Below the pieces are notes generated by a model, which saw only the letters and a program-made list of their open reading frames with translations, ran no database searches and was not told where the DNA came from. A stretch of DNA of 64,000 bases from Allomuricauda sp. CAU 1633 (lineage in GTDB: Bacteria > Bacteroidota > Bacteroidia > Flavobacteriales > Flavobacteriaceae), in the NCBI RefSeq assembly GCF_017313225.1, contig NZ_JAFLNE010000003.1, positions 248,001 to 312,000 of the forward strand, given 5' to 3'. A program made the position numbers and the translations under genes. Of this stretch, positions 62,953-64,000 are shown piece by piece (within the stretch, counting starts at the first letter, position 1; every line of letters begins with the position of its first letter).

Positions 62953-64000
62953 TTATTTAATGTTTAAGCTGAAGGGCATCTTGGCCTGGATCCCTTTTTG
63001 TTTGGAAAGTTGTTTGAACTCGGAGAACAACTGATAGGCTTCAGCTCCTATCTGTTCTTTGATGGCCTCCTCTCCTATTTTAGATTTCACGCCGCCCAAA
63101 TTTTCCATAAACCGTTCAAAGTCTGACTTGTATTTAGGGTATTTTCGAATACCATATCCATCCAAACCAGCCATTTCCGCAGCGGCAGTAATTGCATCGT
63201 CCAAAGTACCCAGTTCATCCACCAAGCCATTGGCCTGGGCATCCACGCCACTCCATACCCTACCTTGGGCAAGGGCATCTACTTGGTCAACACTCATGTT
63301 TCTTCCAGCGGCCACGCGTTCCAAAAAGGTTTGGTAGGTATCTTCAATGCCTTCCTCAATGGTATTCCTAAAAGTATCACTCATGGGTTCAAATAAAGAG
63401 TAATCCACAGAATTCTTGTTGGTGCCCACTTGCTCGGCATTGATACCGATGTTTCCAGCCAGTTCATTGACATTGGGAATGGTACCAAAAACGCCAATAG
63501 ATCCCGTAATGGTGGTTGGCTCTGCAAAGATTTTATCTCCTCCTACCCCAATATAATAGCCTCCGGATGCCGCCACATTTCCAAAGGAAACCACCACCGG
63601 TTTCTTTTCTTTGACCAATTCCATTTCACGCCAGATGATATCCGAAACCAGAGCACTTCCCCCGGGAGAATCCACCCGAAACACAATGGCTTTTACGCTT
63701 TCATTGTCCTTTGCTTTTCGCAAAGCATCCACTATAAGACCTTGTCCGATATAATCCTTGCCACCCTCGCCATAAAAAATCTCCCCCTGGGCATAGATCA
63801 CAGCAATTTTATCTACTCCAGTATAAATTCGTTTGCGATTGGCGGTTAGGGCATAGTCCTCAAACCTGATGTAATTAAGATCTTCATCTTGACCGATATA
63901 TACTTTTTCGCGAAGCAGGTCTTCATACTCATCAAAATGCAAGTTTCCATCCACAAGCCCAGAAGCTGTCGCATATTTTGGGGTGCGTGCACCGAGGGTA
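62953..64000 (-). CDS. sppA: Signal peptide peptidase SppA (67K type), 5'-truncated by the window edge
   Basis: Membrane-bound serine protease that degrades cleaved signal peptides. Only the C-terminal part, about 348 codons, is in the window. The frame stays open to the edge (ARTPKYATASGLVD before the GTG at 63954), so that GTG is internal. Motifs: VFRVDSPGGSALVSD, the nucleophile region GNVAASGGYYIGVGGDKIFAEPTTITGSIGVFG, and QGRVWSGVDAQANGLVDELG. In the 67K type the catalytic Ser is in this half and the Lys in the missing half. Confidence 0.95.
   Translation of the reverse strand, partial: TLGARTPKYATASGLVDGNLHFDEYEDLLREKVYIGQDEDLNYIRFEDYALTANRKRIYTGVDKIAVIYAQGEIFYGEGGKDYIGQGLIVDALRKAKDNESVKAIVFRVDSPGGSALVSDIIWREMELVKEKKPVVVSFGNVAASGGYYIGVGGDKIFAEPTTITGSIGVFGTIPNVNELAGNIGINAEQVGTNKNSVDYSLFEPMSDTFRNTIEEGIEDTYQTFLERVAAGRNMSVDQVDALAQGRVWSGVDAQANGLVDELGTLDDAITAAAEMAGLDGYGIRKYPKYKSDFERFMENLGGVKSKIGEEAIKEQIGAEAYQLFSEFKQLSKQKGIQAKMPFSLNIK

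Noticed and set aside
62951..62953. preQ1 riboswitch upstream of the queuosine-precursor transporter
   Set aside because: The preceding gene ends 2 bases before the start, leaving no room for an untranslated leader.

Overview
The window reads as a chromosomal segment of a marine-type Flavobacteriaceae (Bacteroidota), probably close to Muricauda/Allomuricauda. The genus is inferred from gene content, not tested. Support comes from Bacteroidota families (DUF5686, DUF6090, DUF6089/PorG-like, an OmpH pair next to BamA, GH3 beside DUF2797), TAnnTTTG-type -7 promoter elements, few Shine-Dalgarno sequences, several likely TTG starts and moderate A+T. Both edges cut genes: a deoxynucleoside kinase on the left and SppA on the right. 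I see no rRNA, tRNA, CRISPR array, transposase or prophage.

Layout. 0-6.8 kb: nucleoside kinase, Zn-alcohol dehydrogenase, serine hydrolase, DUF6090, TonB protein and a PQQ-type dehydrogenase with an internal cytochrome c, all on +. 6.8-13.6 kb (-): membrane pyrophosphatase, soluble pyrophosphatase, DUF5686 outer-membrane protein and PDH E1 beta. 13.6-17.6 kb (-): a 1314-residue protein with a predicted pentapeptide-like beta-helix and a two-helix membrane tail; this is the least explained gene here. 17.8-23.9 kb: etfB-etfA, bifunctional nuclease, nucleoside transporter, thyA and a double-TonB-domain protein. 24-34 kb: an accessory stretch of small secreted, lipoprotein and membrane genes mixed with gene-tail fossils and short repeats. 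34-36.7 kb: egtB-egtD and a CBM48 protein. 36.8-39.6 kb: class V aminotransferase, 2TM protein, folA and murI. 39.7-46.9 kb (-): an envelope block, CBS protein-nadK-PorG-like-uppS-bamA-skp-skp. 47-50.6 kb: pdxJ, a hydrolase, an SGNH lipoprotein and a small membrane protein. 50.7-54.1 kb: tig-clpP-clpX. 54.1-64 kb: hydrolase, GH3, DUF2797, YfcC-type carrier, DUF6090, AsmA-like protein, queuosine-precursor transporter and SppA.

Themes. thyA and folA complete the thymidylate/folate cycle, with nucleoside uptake and salvage genes also present. EgtB and EgtD make the core of ergothioneine, and a nearby PLP enzyme is a possible third-step candidate. The 39.7-46.9 kb block couples undecaprenyl-phosphate synthesis, beta-barrel assembly and periplasmic chaperones. 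A 16-bp palindrome, ATTATGCATGCATAAT, lies upstream of both etfBA and the SGNH lipoprotein and may be a shared operator. In the accessory region, truncated copies of the 3' ends of thyA, a Dabb gene and a 62-codon gene lie on the far side of short blocks of unrelated genes, which suggests repeated insertion or duplication-deletion at gene 3' ends.
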